Positions 30,501-39,705 are shown, numbered from the stretch's first letter. The stretch is DNA of 64,000 nt from Oceanospirillaceae bacterium (GCA_013215505.1 JABSQZ010000024.1:48589-112588), one strand, 5' to 3'. Translations and numbers: made by a program. Notes: a model not told the origin generated them from the sequence alone.

Positions 30501-32766
30501 AGAACTAAAAGCCAGCAATGAAGAATTGGAGGAGAAACAGCAAGAGCTGCAAGCGAGTAATGAAGATTTAATCGGCCAGCAACAGGCACTGTCACTAGAG
30601 TCGCAAAAATTACAGCAATCTAAATCCGCACTGGAAGCAAAGGCCCGTGAGTTAACACTGGCCAGTAAATATAAGTCTGAATTTTTGGCTAATATGTCCC
30701 ATGAATTGCGCACCCCACTAAATTCACTGCTGATACTGTCTAAATCACTGTATGAAAATAAGCAGGGAAACTTGACCACAGAACAAGTAGAAGAAGCGGA
30801 TATCGTCTACCAGGGGGGTAAAACGCTACTGAACTTAATTAATGACATCATGGATCTGTCAAAAGTTGAAGCGGGGATGCTGGATGTCAACATCGATAGC
30901 TTTGCCCCTACTGAACTGGTGTATAACCTGGAGGCGCTTTTTAATCCTTTGGCAAAACAGCGGCAGCTGGAATTTACCATCAATGTCGAGCAAAGTATCA
31001 CACAGGTTATCAATACCGACCGCCAGAGATTAGAGCAAATTTTAAAGAACTTTTTGTCCAATGCTTTCAAATTCACCGAAGTGGGAAGGGTCAAGTTAGA
31101 TATTTATCCGCTGGTCAGCACCACTGAACCCGGGACGACAGCAGAGCTGGTTTGCAGTCATATTTGTTTTAAAGTCAGTGATAGCGGAATCGGCATCCCC
31201 GAAGATAAACAGCAGGCAATTTTTGAAGCTTTCCAACAAGCGGATGGCTCCACCAGTCGTAAGTACGGCGGAACGGGATTAGGCCTGACGATCTCCAAAG
31301 AACTGGCGCTGCTATTGGGCGGGGAAATTAGTATGCAATCCCAAGAAGGCAAGGGCAGCAGTTTTACCTTGACCTTACCTGTTAGCTACCCGCAAGAGGG
31401 TGACGAGCTTAAATCACCGCTGGCAACAATAGCGCAGATTGATCCACAGCCAGTCAAGCATAAAATAGATCATGCAGAAGCGGAGCAATTACTAAACAGC
31501 GGCATTCAACAAATAACTGAAAACAGCGATTGGCTGGATGATGACCGAATGCGGATTAATAACCAGGATAGACCTTTATTAGTAATAGAGGATAATAAAG
31601 TTTTTAGTCAGATTTTAATTAATTTAATCCGCAAGTTAGACATGAAAGTAATAGCGACAGATAAAGGTCGGGACGGAATTTTACTGGCGATTGAATATTT
31701 ACCTAGCGGTATTTTATTAGACCTGACGCTGCCTGATATCAATGGGCTTAAAGTCCTGGAACAGCTCAAAGACAATTTGCAAACCCGACATATCCCAGTG
31801 CATGTAATCTCCGGCACTGAGCAGAAGATGCAGTCGCTGCATTTAGGCGCCAGCAGTTATTTACAAAAGCCCACCGACCCTGAAGTGATCAGCAGCACGT
31901 TGTTACAAATGTATGAAGCTAACTCCAGTAATATGAAAAACATATTAGTGGTTGAGAATGACGCCGGCTCAGCTGCGCAGATTGGTCAGTCTATCGCTGG
32001 TACTGAAACTCAGTTAAGTTTTGCCGACAGCGCCGAGCAGGCCTGTTTATTGTTACAACAGCAAAAAATTGACTGTATCATTCTGGACTTGGACTTGCCG
32101 GACTTGCAGGGCACCGAATTAGTGAAAACCATCAGTGCCCAGAAGGGAGCCAAAGGAGTGCCTATTATCGTCTACACCGGTCGGGCAATCACTGAAGAAG
32201 AATACCGTATTCTCAATCAGTTCAGCTCTTCAATAGTGATCAAAGGGGCAGAGTCACCAGAGCGCTTACTGGATGATGTGAGCTTGTTTTTACACCATAT
32301 AGGGGATAAGTATTCAACCGCCCAGCAACAGGCACTGCAGATGTTACACGATGAGAACGGCATGCTCAAAGACCGTCGAGTGTTAGTGGTTGACGACGAC
32401 ATGCGCAATGTATTTGCCATTACCCGAATTTTAGAACAGGCGGGCATTCAAGTGATACAGGCAGAGAACGGCAAAGTGGCGGTTGATCTGTTAGCGACAC
32501 ATGAACAGCCAATTGAACTGATATTAATGGATATCATGATGCCGGTGATGAATGGATATGAAGCGATAGCGCATATTCGCAAGATGCCTGATTATCGATC
32601 GGTGCCAATCATCGCTTTGACCGCTAAGGCAATGCCGGCAGATAGACAACTGTGCATTCAGGCCGGGGCCTCTGAATATATAACCAAACCTTTAGAAATG
32701 GATAAAGTACTGGCGATGTTGAGAGTATGGCTGTATCGCCGAGTGGAGACAGAATATGTTAACTAG
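27514..32766 (+). CDS. hybrid histidine kinase with six tandem CHASE3-like units and three receiver domains
   Basis: About 1750 residues from ATG 27514, which has AAGGGA 8 bases upstream; an ATG at 27454 in the same frame lacks one. A transmembrane helix (33-54) is followed by six CHASE3-like repeats, each carrying a variant of VDQETGQRGFLITG (Asp near 83, 213, 347, 482, 633, 767) and a W..AA.PEIA..R motif. A second helix (about 898-920), HAMP, a coiled coil, HisKA with His1063, HATPase_c (GGTGLGL near 1252) and three receivers (Asp1403, Asp1525, Asp1673) follow. CHASE3 is an extracellular sensing fold, normally present once. The stop overlaps the start of cheR, so the two are translationally coupled. 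Confidence 0.93.
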   Translation: MSETQSENSNTQVVPVSALMKLLANFNTRTKLLLGFSVPLTLLALICTVVYFNINKLIETSKWVKHTQQVIGKGEELKKLMIDMETGERGFLITGKDSFLEPFNHAVQVWDDKIDGLQLLVADNSEQVDKLKTVTNLQKRWLSEAADVEIAKRRLVKSDTASLEYMQKVLREGRGKNILDQLRRSIEQLQGLFRSSDTAQGVNLVLAISKDIVDQESGQRGYLITGEENFLQPYVQGSANFSLHMSKLRQYIDNNYQAETILAKIDLLEMDTEKWLTNAAEPEIALRNEVSAGVKEFKEIESTLIQANGKTILDGIRAEIKAIDLVFTKANHQLAKHTLTSIAKSLVDQETGQRGYLLTGKTEFLQPFEQAKLRLKTLFINLRQEVSNNYKNPEVLFHLNKIQEQAAQWQREAANPEIAARREINNSGLTTLEFLEKSLNRNEGKKLLDNVRATLQQLTAFFRNNNDLQGENFVLKMAKSMVDQETGQRGFLITGDDKYLQPYYQGQQNFENSYIELMLYVGFSNSAASVTELHGSAHRLYQNVDLMKADLKKLRSQISDWVQQAAKPEIDSRRRLDQQGDSSLIFIQKTLIRETGKGILDQIRDMIDELQGIFSTSNINASNYLWQIAKGMVDQETGERGFLITGEEQFLEPYYSGKESLRQTFPKLRNVVNDNFDSIVSEKKLDAVENLSLRWLQQAAQPELALRDQFNAGEIEFSEIEQTISAGLGKGVLDKIRYSLDELKSQFDLAQNQTAYYLILLLEKDIVDQETGQRGYLVTGRAEFLQPFEDGKESLKRHITQLRQVIQENYDKKVVLAKIEALRLKTTEWEERAGGPEIALRRELNSQGAKMSDVTALIERETGKKLIDNIRQVLSDFVSVEQKLMTVREQQATTAADNVIVVMVVASLLALMVAFGVSLLVSNSISRKLRSLVEATENLARGNFQQQIEITSSDEFSHLAVAFNDLAVKLKHNIGELNEQNQLLSASEEELKDQSEELKASNEELEEKQQELQASNEDLIGQQQALSLESQKLQQSKSALEAKARELTLASKYKSEFLANMSHELRTPLNSLLILSKSLYENKQGNLTTEQVEEADIVYQGGKTLLNLINDIMDLSKVEAGMLDVNIDSFAPTELVYNLEALFNPLAKQRQLEFTINVEQSITQVINTDRQRLEQILKNFLSNAFKFTEVGRVKLDIYPLVSTTEPGTTAELVCSHICFKVSDSGIGIPEDKQQAIFEAFQQADGSTSRKYGGTGLGLTISKELALLLGGEISMQSQEGKGSSFTLTLPVSYPQEGDELKSPLATIAQIDPQPVKHKIDHAEAEQLLNSGIQQITENSDWLDDDRMRINNQDRPLLVIEDNKVFSQILINLIRKLDMKVIATDKGRDGILLAIEYLPSGILLDLTLPDINGLKVLEQLKDNLQTRHIPVHVISGTEQKMQSLHLGASSYLQKPTDPEVISSTLLQMYEANSSNMKNILVVENDAGSAAQIGQSIAGTETQLSFADSAEQACLLLQQQKIDCIILDLDLPDLQGTELVKTISAQKGAKGVPIIVYTGRAITEEEYRILNQFSSSIVIKGAESPERLLDDVSLFLHHIGDKYSTAQQQALQMLHDENGMLKDRRVLVVDDDMRNVFAITRILEQAGIQVIQAENGKVAVDLLATHEQPIELILMDIMMPVMNGYEAIAHIRKMPDYRSVPIIALTAKAMPADRQLCIQAGASEYITKPLEMDKVLAMLRVWLYRRVETEYVN

Positions 32767-33655
32767 TCAATCACAGGACAGTGTTGCAATCATTCAAAGT
32801 ACTTTATTAACCCGCGCACAGCGTCGAAATCTTGAAATAGAGTTATTGTTACAGAGTGTCTATCAGCTGTATGGTTATGATTTTCGCAACTATGCTAAAG
32901 CCTCATTGCAGCGCAGAATTAATAATGTGTTGAAAGGTGAGAATCTGCAAAGCGTCTCGCAATTGATCCCCTTGATTATTCATGACCCGTTTGTATTTGA
33001 CCGCTTTTTGCAACAGATGTCGATTACCGTCACGGCAATGTTTAGAGACCCCGGATTGTTTCTTCTGTTAAAGCAACAAGTAATCACAAAGCTGCAGACT
33101 TACCCGCGGATAAATATTTGGCACGCCGGTTGCGCAACCGGAGAGGAGGTGTATTCAATTGCAATCATGTTACACGAAGCTGGCTTACTGGAAAGATCAC
33201 GTATCTATGCGACCGATTACAATAATCAGGCATTGAGCATCGCGGAAAAAGGCATTTACCCGCTTCAGAACATGCGCCAATACAGCGAAAATTATCAGCG
33301 CGCAGGCGGGGAGCATTCGCTGTCAGATTATTGCCATCAAAAATATTCAGAAGTGTTATTTGAGCCACTGTTGCGCAACAAGATTACCTTTGCCCATCAT
33401 AATTTAATGAAAGACCAGGGGTTCGCGCAAATGCATTTAATACTCTGTCGCAATGTGCTGATTTATTTTGATAATCATTTAAAGAACAGGGTTTTGCAGG
33501 TGATTAGTAATTCGTTGGTAGCCCGTGGTTTTTTAATGCTCGGCGACAAGGAAACCCTCAATCTATCCAGTGTCACCTCGCAGTTTGAATCGGTGGTTGC
33601 ACGCTCACGTATTTACCAAAAGAAGATACAAGTATTGCCTGACAAGTCTAACTGA
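32756..33655 (+). CDS. CheR-type protein-glutamate O-methyltransferase
   Basis: 299 residues. The N-terminal helical CheR domain (LLQSVYQLYGYDFRNYAKAS, about 28-47) precedes the SAM-binding methyltransferase domain with WHAGCATGEEVYS (about 122-134), YATDYNNQAL and CRNVLIYF (about 240-247). Such enzymes methylate glutamates on chemoreceptors or signalling partners. It overlaps the preceding kinase by 11 bases, with GGAGAC as the ribosome site inside the kinase gene. No CheB, CheA, CheW or MCP is adjacent, so it probably serves the kinase rather than flagellar chemotaxis. Confidence 0.9.
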   Translation: MLTSQSQDSVAIIQSTLLTRAQRRNLEIELLLQSVYQLYGYDFRNYAKASLQRRINNVLKGENLQSVSQLIPLIIHDPFVFDRFLQQMSITVTAMFRDPGLFLLLKQQVITKLQTYPRINIWHAGCATGEEVYSIAIMLHEAGLLERSRIYATDYNNQALSIAEKGIYPLQNMRQYSENYQRAGGEHSLSDYCHQKYSEVLFEPLLRNKITFAHHNLMKDQGFAQMHLILCRNVLIYFDNHLKNRVLQVISNSLVARGFLMLGDKETLNLSSVTSQFESVVARSRIYQKKIQVLPDKSN

Positions 33656-33698
33656 GCAACCAATACAGAAGCTACCCAGACGTTTGCTTAGCAGCCAC

Positions 33699-35837
33699 TC
33701 ACTTGACGACACTTTGTGGTAGCGGGAGCTTGGGTTTATTATTGATGGGTATCACTTGTGGGTTTAACAATGCGTTAATTAAATCCGGGGGAATCGGTTT
33801 ACTGAAGTAATATCCCTGGATCTTACTGCAACCTAATTGCTCGATACAGTCCAACTGTAATTTTGTTTCCACGCCTTCGGCTACTACATTCATATCGTGG
33901 GCTTGAGCGATGGTAATAATGGCTTTGACCAGAGCCGATGTCTTGTTACATTGGCCCAGGCGCTGCACAAAACACTGATCTATCTTGAGTATGTCTAATG
34001 GCAGTTTTTGCAAATAGCTCAGCGATGAATAGCCAGTACCAAAATCGTCCAGGGCTAACAAAAAGCCCATGTCTTTGATGCAGTGCATAGTGCGGACTAC
34101 CGTCTCGGTATTTTCCAAAAACGCTGTTTCTGTCAGCTCGAAGGTAAGTTGCCCTTTAGGAAATCTAAATTTGCTGATGACCGATTCCAGAGTGGCCAAA
34201 AAGTCTTGTGAATTTATTTGCTTAGCCGATAAATTAACCGCGATAGATAAATGTCGAGTCTCTGTTGAGCCCTGCCAGGACTGCAATAAACGGCAAGCTT
34301 GGGTAAGTGTCTGTTCCCCCAATTTGTGGATCAGGTGGGTTTGTTCGGCAATCGGTATAAACAATGCCGGTGAAATGGGCGTTTTGCCGAAGCCAACTCG
34401 CGGCCATCTGACCAGAGCTTCAAAGCCGACAAAACGTTTTTCACTCAGCGAATATTGGCCCTGGTAGTGCACATCTAATAAGTCGGCATCAATTATTTTG
34501 TGTAACTTGCTCTGGATCAAGGCGTGCTTTTGCGCTTTAGCGGACATCGCCGGGATAAACAGTTGATGGCAGTTTCTGCCCGCCGATTTAGCAGCATACA
34601 GGGCAATATCCGCCCATTTTAATAAAGTACTGATGTTGTGCTCACCATTGACAGTGCAGGAAATACCGATGCTGGTCTCAATTAAAATCTCTTTGTGTTG
34701 CAGTAAAAAAGGCTGAGCAATACTGGAAATAAGCTTTTTAGCCACTAATTCAGCGTCGGCACTGGAGTGGCAATCCTCCAGTAAAATAGCAAACTCGTCG
34801 CCGCCAAGGCGACCGGCGATATCACTTTCTCGCAATACTAACTTCAGCCTCTGGGCCACCCCTTTAAGTAACTCATCACCAATATCATGACCTAAAGTAT
34901 CATTTATCTGCTTAAAACGGTCTAAATCTAAAAACAGTAATGCAACGGTGCTTTTGACTCGCTTGGCCCGGTTTAGTGCTCTTAACAACTGTTCATGAAA
35001 ACTGCCTCGGTTGCAAAGCTGCGTTAATGTATCGTAATTTGCCAGATGAATAAGACGGTTTTCCATTTCCAGCCGGTCACTGATATCTTGAAACAGCACG
35101 ATCATCGATGCATCAAGTTGTTTCTTGGCCGAGGTACAAGTCAACTCTACCAGGTAGGTTTTGTTGTCTTCAATAAATAAGGTCACTCGCTGTTGAAAAA
35201 TTCCCTGCTCATTTGCCTGGGTTCGCAAAAACAAAAATAGGTCATCATGACAGGGTTCTGTCTCTGCTGTTTTAAACCAGAGATTAAATTGGCTGCCAAG
35301 CAGGCTATCATTATCACTGTGCAGTAACTGACAAGCTTTGCTATTAATAAATTGCACTTTGCCTTCACTGTTAAATTTTATCACCCCCTGGCCAGCCGCC
35401 TCGAGAATCACTTCTCTCTCAGAGCGCAAGTAGTTGGTTTTAGCTTGAAGTTGACTAATTTTTACGAACTGTTTGACCTTGTTTAATAATATAGTGCTCT
35501 CAATGGGTTTAGTAAGGTAGTCAATCGCCCCCACTTCATAGGCGCGCTTGATATCTTTCGGGGATGAGTCGTGAGCGGTCAACATCACGATCGGAGTATG
35601 TTTGTGCGCCTGGGTCGATGAAATCAATTCGGCCACTTCGTAGCCGTCCATATTGGGCATATTGACGTCGAGCAGAATTAACGCATATTCGTTATTAATT
35701 AACTTGGCCAGTGCCTCACTTCCGGAGCTGGCTTCCACTAATTCGATGTTCTCTAATGGCTGTAATACTTTAGTTAAAGCAATACGATTATGTTTAAAGT
35801 CATCTACAACGAGAATTTTACTCGGTTGAAGTTCCAT
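33699..35837 (-). CDS. response regulator with PAS, GGDEF and EAL domains (c-di-GMP turnover)
   Basis: The frame opens at 35927, but the ATG at 35837 (MELQPSKILVVDD) starts the receiver directly and has GGAA upstream, giving 712 residues. Order: REC (LLDVNMPNMDGYE phospho-acceptor), PAS (ILEAAGQGVIKFNSEG), GGDEF with an intact GRLGGDEFAILL, and EAL with an intact GFEALVRW and DDFGTGYSSL. Both synthesis and hydrolysis of c-di-GMP are therefore possible. It is convergent with cheR (43-bp gap) and is the only recognisable output protein beside the three hybrid kinases. Confidence 0.93.
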   Translation of the reverse strand: MELQPSKILVVDDFKHNRIALTKVLQPLENIELVEASSGSEALAKLINNEYALILLDVNMPNMDGYEVAELISSTQAHKHTPIVMLTAHDSSPKDIKRAYEVGAIDYLTKPIESTILLNKVKQFVKISQLQAKTNYLRSEREVILEAAGQGVIKFNSEGKVQFINSKACQLLHSDNDSLLGSQFNLWFKTAETEPCHDDLFLFLRTQANEQGIFQQRVTLFIEDNKTYLVELTCTSAKKQLDASMIVLFQDISDRLEMENRLIHLANYDTLTQLCNRGSFHEQLLRALNRAKRVKSTVALLFLDLDRFKQINDTLGHDIGDELLKGVAQRLKLVLRESDIAGRLGGDEFAILLEDCHSSADAELVAKKLISSIAQPFLLQHKEILIETSIGISCTVNGEHNISTLLKWADIALYAAKSAGRNCHQLFIPAMSAKAQKHALIQSKLHKIIDADLLDVHYQGQYSLSEKRFVGFEALVRWPRVGFGKTPISPALFIPIAEQTHLIHKLGEQTLTQACRLLQSWQGSTETRHLSIAVNLSAKQINSQDFLATLESVISKFRFPKGQLTFELTETAFLENTETVVRTMHCIKDMGFLLALDDFGTGYSSLSYLQKLPLDILKIDQCFVQRLGQCNKTSALVKAIITIAQAHDMNVVAEGVETKLQLDCIEQLGCSKIQGYYFSKPIPPDLINALLNPQVIPINNKPKLPLPQSVVK

Positions 35838-36396
35838 TTGTTGATTTCCGTGACAATATTTAGAGACGGTGTGAACGGCCCATGGCCTGTAATTGGGCGC
35901 TAAAAGTTTAGCTTCAGTGTAGACCATATAATGTGATGCGAATGCAAATATGAAATTGCAGGTTAAGTTGTTTATTTTTCCGCATAACTATGAGACAGCA
36001 TATATATCTTCAGCTTAGATACAGTTGCTGCTCTGATCTTGCCGGGACACTTGCCAAAGGGTCGGGAATTCAAGTGAAAAAACAACAAAGTAGCGGTGCC
36101 AGGCAAAGGGTCTTGTCAATTTATAATGCGGCTATGTCTAATAAATATAGGTGCTGCAGAGTGTTTTTAGGGAATCGTGAATTATTTTTTGATCACCCTG
36201 TATGGAAAATAATTATATTTCCAAACGAGGGTTTAAATAAACAGCATGATAAAAACCATAAATTAAGTAAAGATAGGGAATATTGTTTTGAAGTTTGCAT
36301 ATGCAACTAAGTTTGGAACAAACAAAAAGCACCCAGGCAATAGGCCAAAAGGTGATGACGGCTAAATAATAACAGGCCGAGGATAAAGGAAATAGC
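35838..36396. other. intergenic, no gene supported
   Basis: Divergent region between the GGDEF-EAL gene and the small glycine-rich membrane protein. An open frame at 35990-36310 has odd composition and no ribosome site and is not accepted as a gene. Confidence 0.4.
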
Positions 36397-36618
36397 ATGA
36401 ACCAGATTAGTAAAATAAACATAAAAACTAACCATTTGATTATCGGTCTTCTCGCAGGTGCAGCCCTGGGCACTCTTGTGGGAGTCGGCATCGGCGCTTT
36501 CATCGACCAATCTATATTTGGCGATGCCGCCAAAGGTATGATTTATGGTATGTCATTAGGGGCGGCGATCGGCATAGCAGTAGGTTGCACTGTCTCTCTG
36601 TTTAAGTCTTGCAAGTAA
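36397..36618 (+). CDS. small glycine-zipper membrane protein
   Basis: 73 residues with two hydrophobic, glycine-rich helices (IIGLLAGAALGTLVGVGIGA at about 15-34 and GMSLGAAIGIAVGCTVSLF at about 51-69). The GxxxG spacing is typical of glycine-zipper helices that pack against each other. AAAGGA is 9 bases upstream of the ATG. Function unknown. Confidence 0.65.
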   Translation: MNQISKINIKTNHLIIGLLAGAALGTLVGVGIGAFIDQSIFGDAAKGMIYGMSLGAAIGIAVGCTVSLFKSCK

Positions 36619-37367
36619 CAAATCGACAATCTAAAGACCAGCCGTTTAACCCTTTGGCTCGCTCTAATCTGCAATCATAAGTGCGGCAAATGGATATCTA
36701 ATTTTTTTTGCCGCCGCAACTGCTTAATACATTCAGTACAAACACCCCGTTTTATCAGGCATCGCCCTTGCTCAACGGCTAGCGCAGATGGCGAATCATC
36801 AATATCCAGCCACAGTAAAAGCAATGCGGTAATAGCCATTTTTGCTACATGCAAATTCTGCTATTTCCCCTCTGGATTAATCCCTCCCTCGTTTAGCCAA
36901 ATTATCGCTGTCAGTCGCTGTTTAGAACGTAAATAAAACACAGACGAAGCTCAAATTGCTATCACAGTCAGGATATTATTGATATTTCATCCCCCTGGAT
37001 TAGATCAATTGGGGTAGACTATGTGAAAGTTATCTCAGCTAAGTTAGCTGGCGGTGAATAGATAAGACCTCAGGCCATATACCAGCTAGGTATCTCCCCT
37101 CTGGTACTTGTAGGACATTGCGAGTGTGCCCAGGGGCATGCTAAGTTTTGACTGAAACAAACTTTTTATTGCATGAAAAATTAGCCTGGCTATATGCATG
37201 CAGATAATCAGCATATCTGTAGTTAGCCAACTCAAATCTCTGCATGCCCTGTAATTCCCGGCAAGAGATTTTGTTGGGCTCTTTTCTCAGCTAAAATATC
37301 ACTGACAGCAAGTCAGTTTTAACGATTGCGTCAACAAATATAATCACTCGGTGTAATAAGGAATTGA
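36619..37367. other. 749-bp intergenic region with possible repeat-element relic
   Basis: No gene is visible. The segment 37078-37160 read on the minus strand (TTAGCATGCCCCTGGG ... TACCAGAGG) resembles the right part of the 332-bp element at 9973-10304, and 37219-37235 shares TCTGTAGTTAGC with it. The match is interrupted and judged by eye only, so this may be a decayed or related copy. Confidence 0.35.
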
Positions 37368-37988
37368 ATGTTTGAACAATTAGTTAACCAGCTAATCTAT
37401 GTATTCTCGGTCACGGGTGTTATCGTTTTTTCAATTTCTGGGGCACTGTTTGCGGCGAAAAAAGGTATGGACATCCTAGGTTTTATTTTGATGGGAACAG
37501 TCACCGGCATCGGTGGCGGTACTTTGCGTGACTTGCTGCTGGATATCCCGGTATTTTGGATTTACGACCCGGTTACTATGTACTTGTGTATCAGCTCTTC
37601 AGCGTTTACTTACTTTGCCATTAAACTATTCTTGCAAAGAGATTTTTGGATAGTCTGGATGGATGCAATTGGCTTGTCTATTTTTGCAGTTATGGGTACC
37701 CAAGTGGCGCTGGCGAACGATGCGCCGCTGCCGGTCGCGGTGATAATGGGCGTTATGTCCGCCACTTTTGGTGGCATCATCCGCGATGTATTAGGCGCGC
37801 AAACGTTGATGCTGATGCGCCCGGAAATGTATATTAGCTGCGCTCTCTGCGCTGCAATGAGCTATGTGCTGCTATATACATTGGGGGTGACGGAACTGCT
37901 GATTGTGATAGTCTCATTCTCAGCCGGGTTTGGTCTTCGCGCCGCCGCTATTATTTTTAATTTAAAACTGCCACAGTTTCGCTATTAG
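37368..37988 (+). CDS. TRIC-type cation channel family protein (UPF0126, YicG-like)
   Basis: 206 residues with about seven transmembrane helices arranged as two repeats of the UPF0126/TRIC fold. The hallmarks are GALFAAKKGMDILGF and GGGTLRDLLLD in the first repeat and FGGIIRDVLG in the second. Bacterial members form trimeric cation channels. The gene stands alone; the regulator is unknown. The length is normal. Confidence 0.9.
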   Translation: MFEQLVNQLIYVFSVTGVIVFSISGALFAAKKGMDILGFILMGTVTGIGGGTLRDLLLDIPVFWIYDPVTMYLCISSSAFTYFAIKLFLQRDFWIVWMDAIGLSIFAVMGTQVALANDAPLPVAVIMGVMSATFGGIIRDVLGAQTLMLMRPEMYISCALCAAMSYVLLYTLGVTELLIVIVSFSAGFGLRAAAIIFNLKLPQFRY

Positions 37989-38033
37989 TGACGGGGAATA
38001 CTTTGTCTATAGTAATATTTAAGGAGATCTGCG

Positions 38034-38582
38034 ATGTTTAACAGGGATCATTTTATTGAAAATTGTATAAGGGCCAGCGCCGAGGGGCAGGGGGCTGTCA
38101 GAGAATTACTGGCAGAAGCGGTCAGTGATAGCCGCGGCATAATAACTGAACTGGGCGAACCAGTACTGCCAGGAATCACTCCTCTGTATCATTCGTGTGA
38201 ATTGACAATACTTAATTTTGTATGGGCACCACAGATGACACTGATGCCCCACAACCACAATATGGCTGCGCTGATTGGTGTGTACAGTGGTCGAGAGGAC
38301 AATATTTTTTGGCGGCGTAAAGGGGAAGTTATCGAAGCCGCTGCGGCTAAGTCTTTAGGCAGCGGAGAAGTGGCCAGCATGGGTAGTTCGATTATTCACT
38401 CTGTGACTAACCCGATCGATAAACTCACCTCGGCGATTCACATTTACAGCGGCGACTTTTTTGCTCCCGATGAGCCACGCAGTAGTTGGGATCATGAAAC
38501 TTTGATTGAAGAAGCTTGGGATGTTGAAAAAGTGCAGACACTTTTTTTCCAGGCGCAACAAAGATTCACAGCCAGTCCCTAG
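38034..38582 (+). CDS. cupin / double-stranded beta-helix metalloprotein (cysteine-dioxygenase-like)
   Basis: 182 residues resembling the predicted metal-dependent cupins related to cysteine dioxygenase. The first metal-binding motif is TLMPHNHNMAALIGVYSGREDN (His82, His84 region; E near 94), and the second is SSIIHSVTNP near 127-136. AAGGAG precedes the ATG by about 8 bases. It follows the TRIC gene by 45 bp and may be co-transcribed. Substrate not assignable. Confidence 0.75.
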   Translation: MFNRDHFIENCIRASAEGQGAVRELLAEAVSDSRGIITELGEPVLPGITPLYHSCELTILNFVWAPQMTLMPHNHNMAALIGVYSGREDNIFWRRKGEVIEAAAAKSLGSGEVASMGSSIIHSVTNPIDKLTSAIHIYSGDFFAPDEPRSSWDHETLIEEAWDVEKVQTLFFQAQQRFTASP

Positions 38583-38885
38583 CCCCTTGCAGAGGCTAGT
38601 TTAACGGCCTCTCTTATCCCCGACAAACCCCGCTCACTAGTACCAATGGTCATCAGCCAAATACCTATTTTAGCTTTAGTGATGAATGTAAAGGCCTTTT
38701 TAGAGTCTAGACTTATAGCATCTAAAATATTCGTCTGTACTCTGGATATCTTAGCTAGCATCAATTCAACATGTAAGCACTAAAGGCAACCTTAAATGAG
38801 TAGACAGTAAGGGACTAAAATAGCTACTGATTAGTTGTAAAAAATAGTCTGCCTTTACTGCATGTTGAGTAAGGAGGTACGGCAT

Positions 38886-39347
38886 ATGAAAAAGTTCCTA
38901 TTTATTTTGGCAGCAATGTTTGCCATTAATCTAATTTTACCGGCCAACGCCAGTTTTAAAGTTTTTGAGCGCAATTACAAACAGGGCCTGCAAGATGGTC
39001 GTAATCAAGCACTGCAAATAAGCCAATGGAATACCATCAAACGCAGTAACAGAAGAGCAGAATTACAAATAGTGTATACCTGCAGTAAAGTGGCAGGAGG
39101 CTTGGCCTATGATCCTCAACCTTACGATAAAATGCTAATGGGTATCTACAATAAAGTCGATACGGTTCTGACTAGCCTGGATCGTCGGGATGATTTCTAT
39201 TTTGCAATCGGGGCTGCTCAATCACATATGATTGATGGTGCAGCAGTGCACTCTGCGATGAAAGGCATAGCGCATGAAGATGCGATACAGCAATTGTCCA
39301 GTGAAATATACGCGAATGTTTGCATCCAATTACTGGGGTCAGAGTAA
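38886..39347 (+). CDS. secreted hypothetical protein
   Basis: ATG 38886 is preceded by AAGGAGG (about 38871-38877), making it a better start than 38862. The 153-residue product has a signal peptide (MKKFLFILAAMFAINLILPANA) and a mature helical domain with two cysteines (YTCSKVAGG and NVCIQLLG) that could form a disulfide. Family not recognised. Confidence 0.65.
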   Translation: MKKFLFILAAMFAINLILPANASFKVFERNYKQGLQDGRNQALQISQWNTIKRSNRRAELQIVYTCSKVAGGLAYDPQPYDKMLMGIYNKVDTVLTSLDRRDDFYFAIGAAQSHMIDGAAVHSAMKGIAHEDAIQQLSSEIYANVCIQLLGSE

Positions 39348-39520
39348 TATCAAAAACAGTTTACTTACCAAAAATGAATTCGCCTAGCCGCGCATAAATG
39401 CAGGCAGTAATGACTGAACCTTGCTGCGCGGCCCTATCTATTTAGCCTGAAGAAATGTCAGCGCTGACCTTGTCGGACAAATACTATAAACGAGTAAAAT
39501 TGTTGTTGAGATATTCTCAT

Positions 39521-39542
39521 ATTCGGTCATAATGGACCGAAT
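39521..39542. promoter_or_regulatory. inverted repeat ATTCGGTC-N6-GACCGAAT
   Basis: A perfect 8-bp inverted repeat around a 6-base centre in the 358-bp gap before the acetyltransferase at 39706. The spacing suits either a dimeric repressor site or a small hairpin. It has no T-run, so it is not a typical terminator. The rest of the gap shows nothing else. Confidence 0.4.
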
Positions 39543-39705
39543 ACGGAACAAAAATTACATGCTGATAAGGAATATCATACGAGAAAATTAGGCACGCCTC
39601 GATGGCCGCGCTTGAAAACTATCGGGCTGCTTAGGGCTTATCCTGAACCTTAGCCCGGGAATAAAACTCATACTGAATCAGTGTTACTAAAGGAAAATGT
39701 AAAGA

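Noticed and set aside
29940..31817. Several long antisense frames inside the CHASE3 kinase
   Set aside because: Shadows of a repetitive high-quality coding sequence on the other strand; no ribosome sites.
35990..36310. 106-codon frame before the small glycine-rich gene
   Set aside because: Odd composition, no ribosome site and no family resemblance; treated as non-coding.
38579..38764. 61-codon minus-strand frame after the cupin gene
   Set aside because: No recognisable family or start site; could be chance in AT-rich DNA, though it is convergent with the cupin gene and not impossible.
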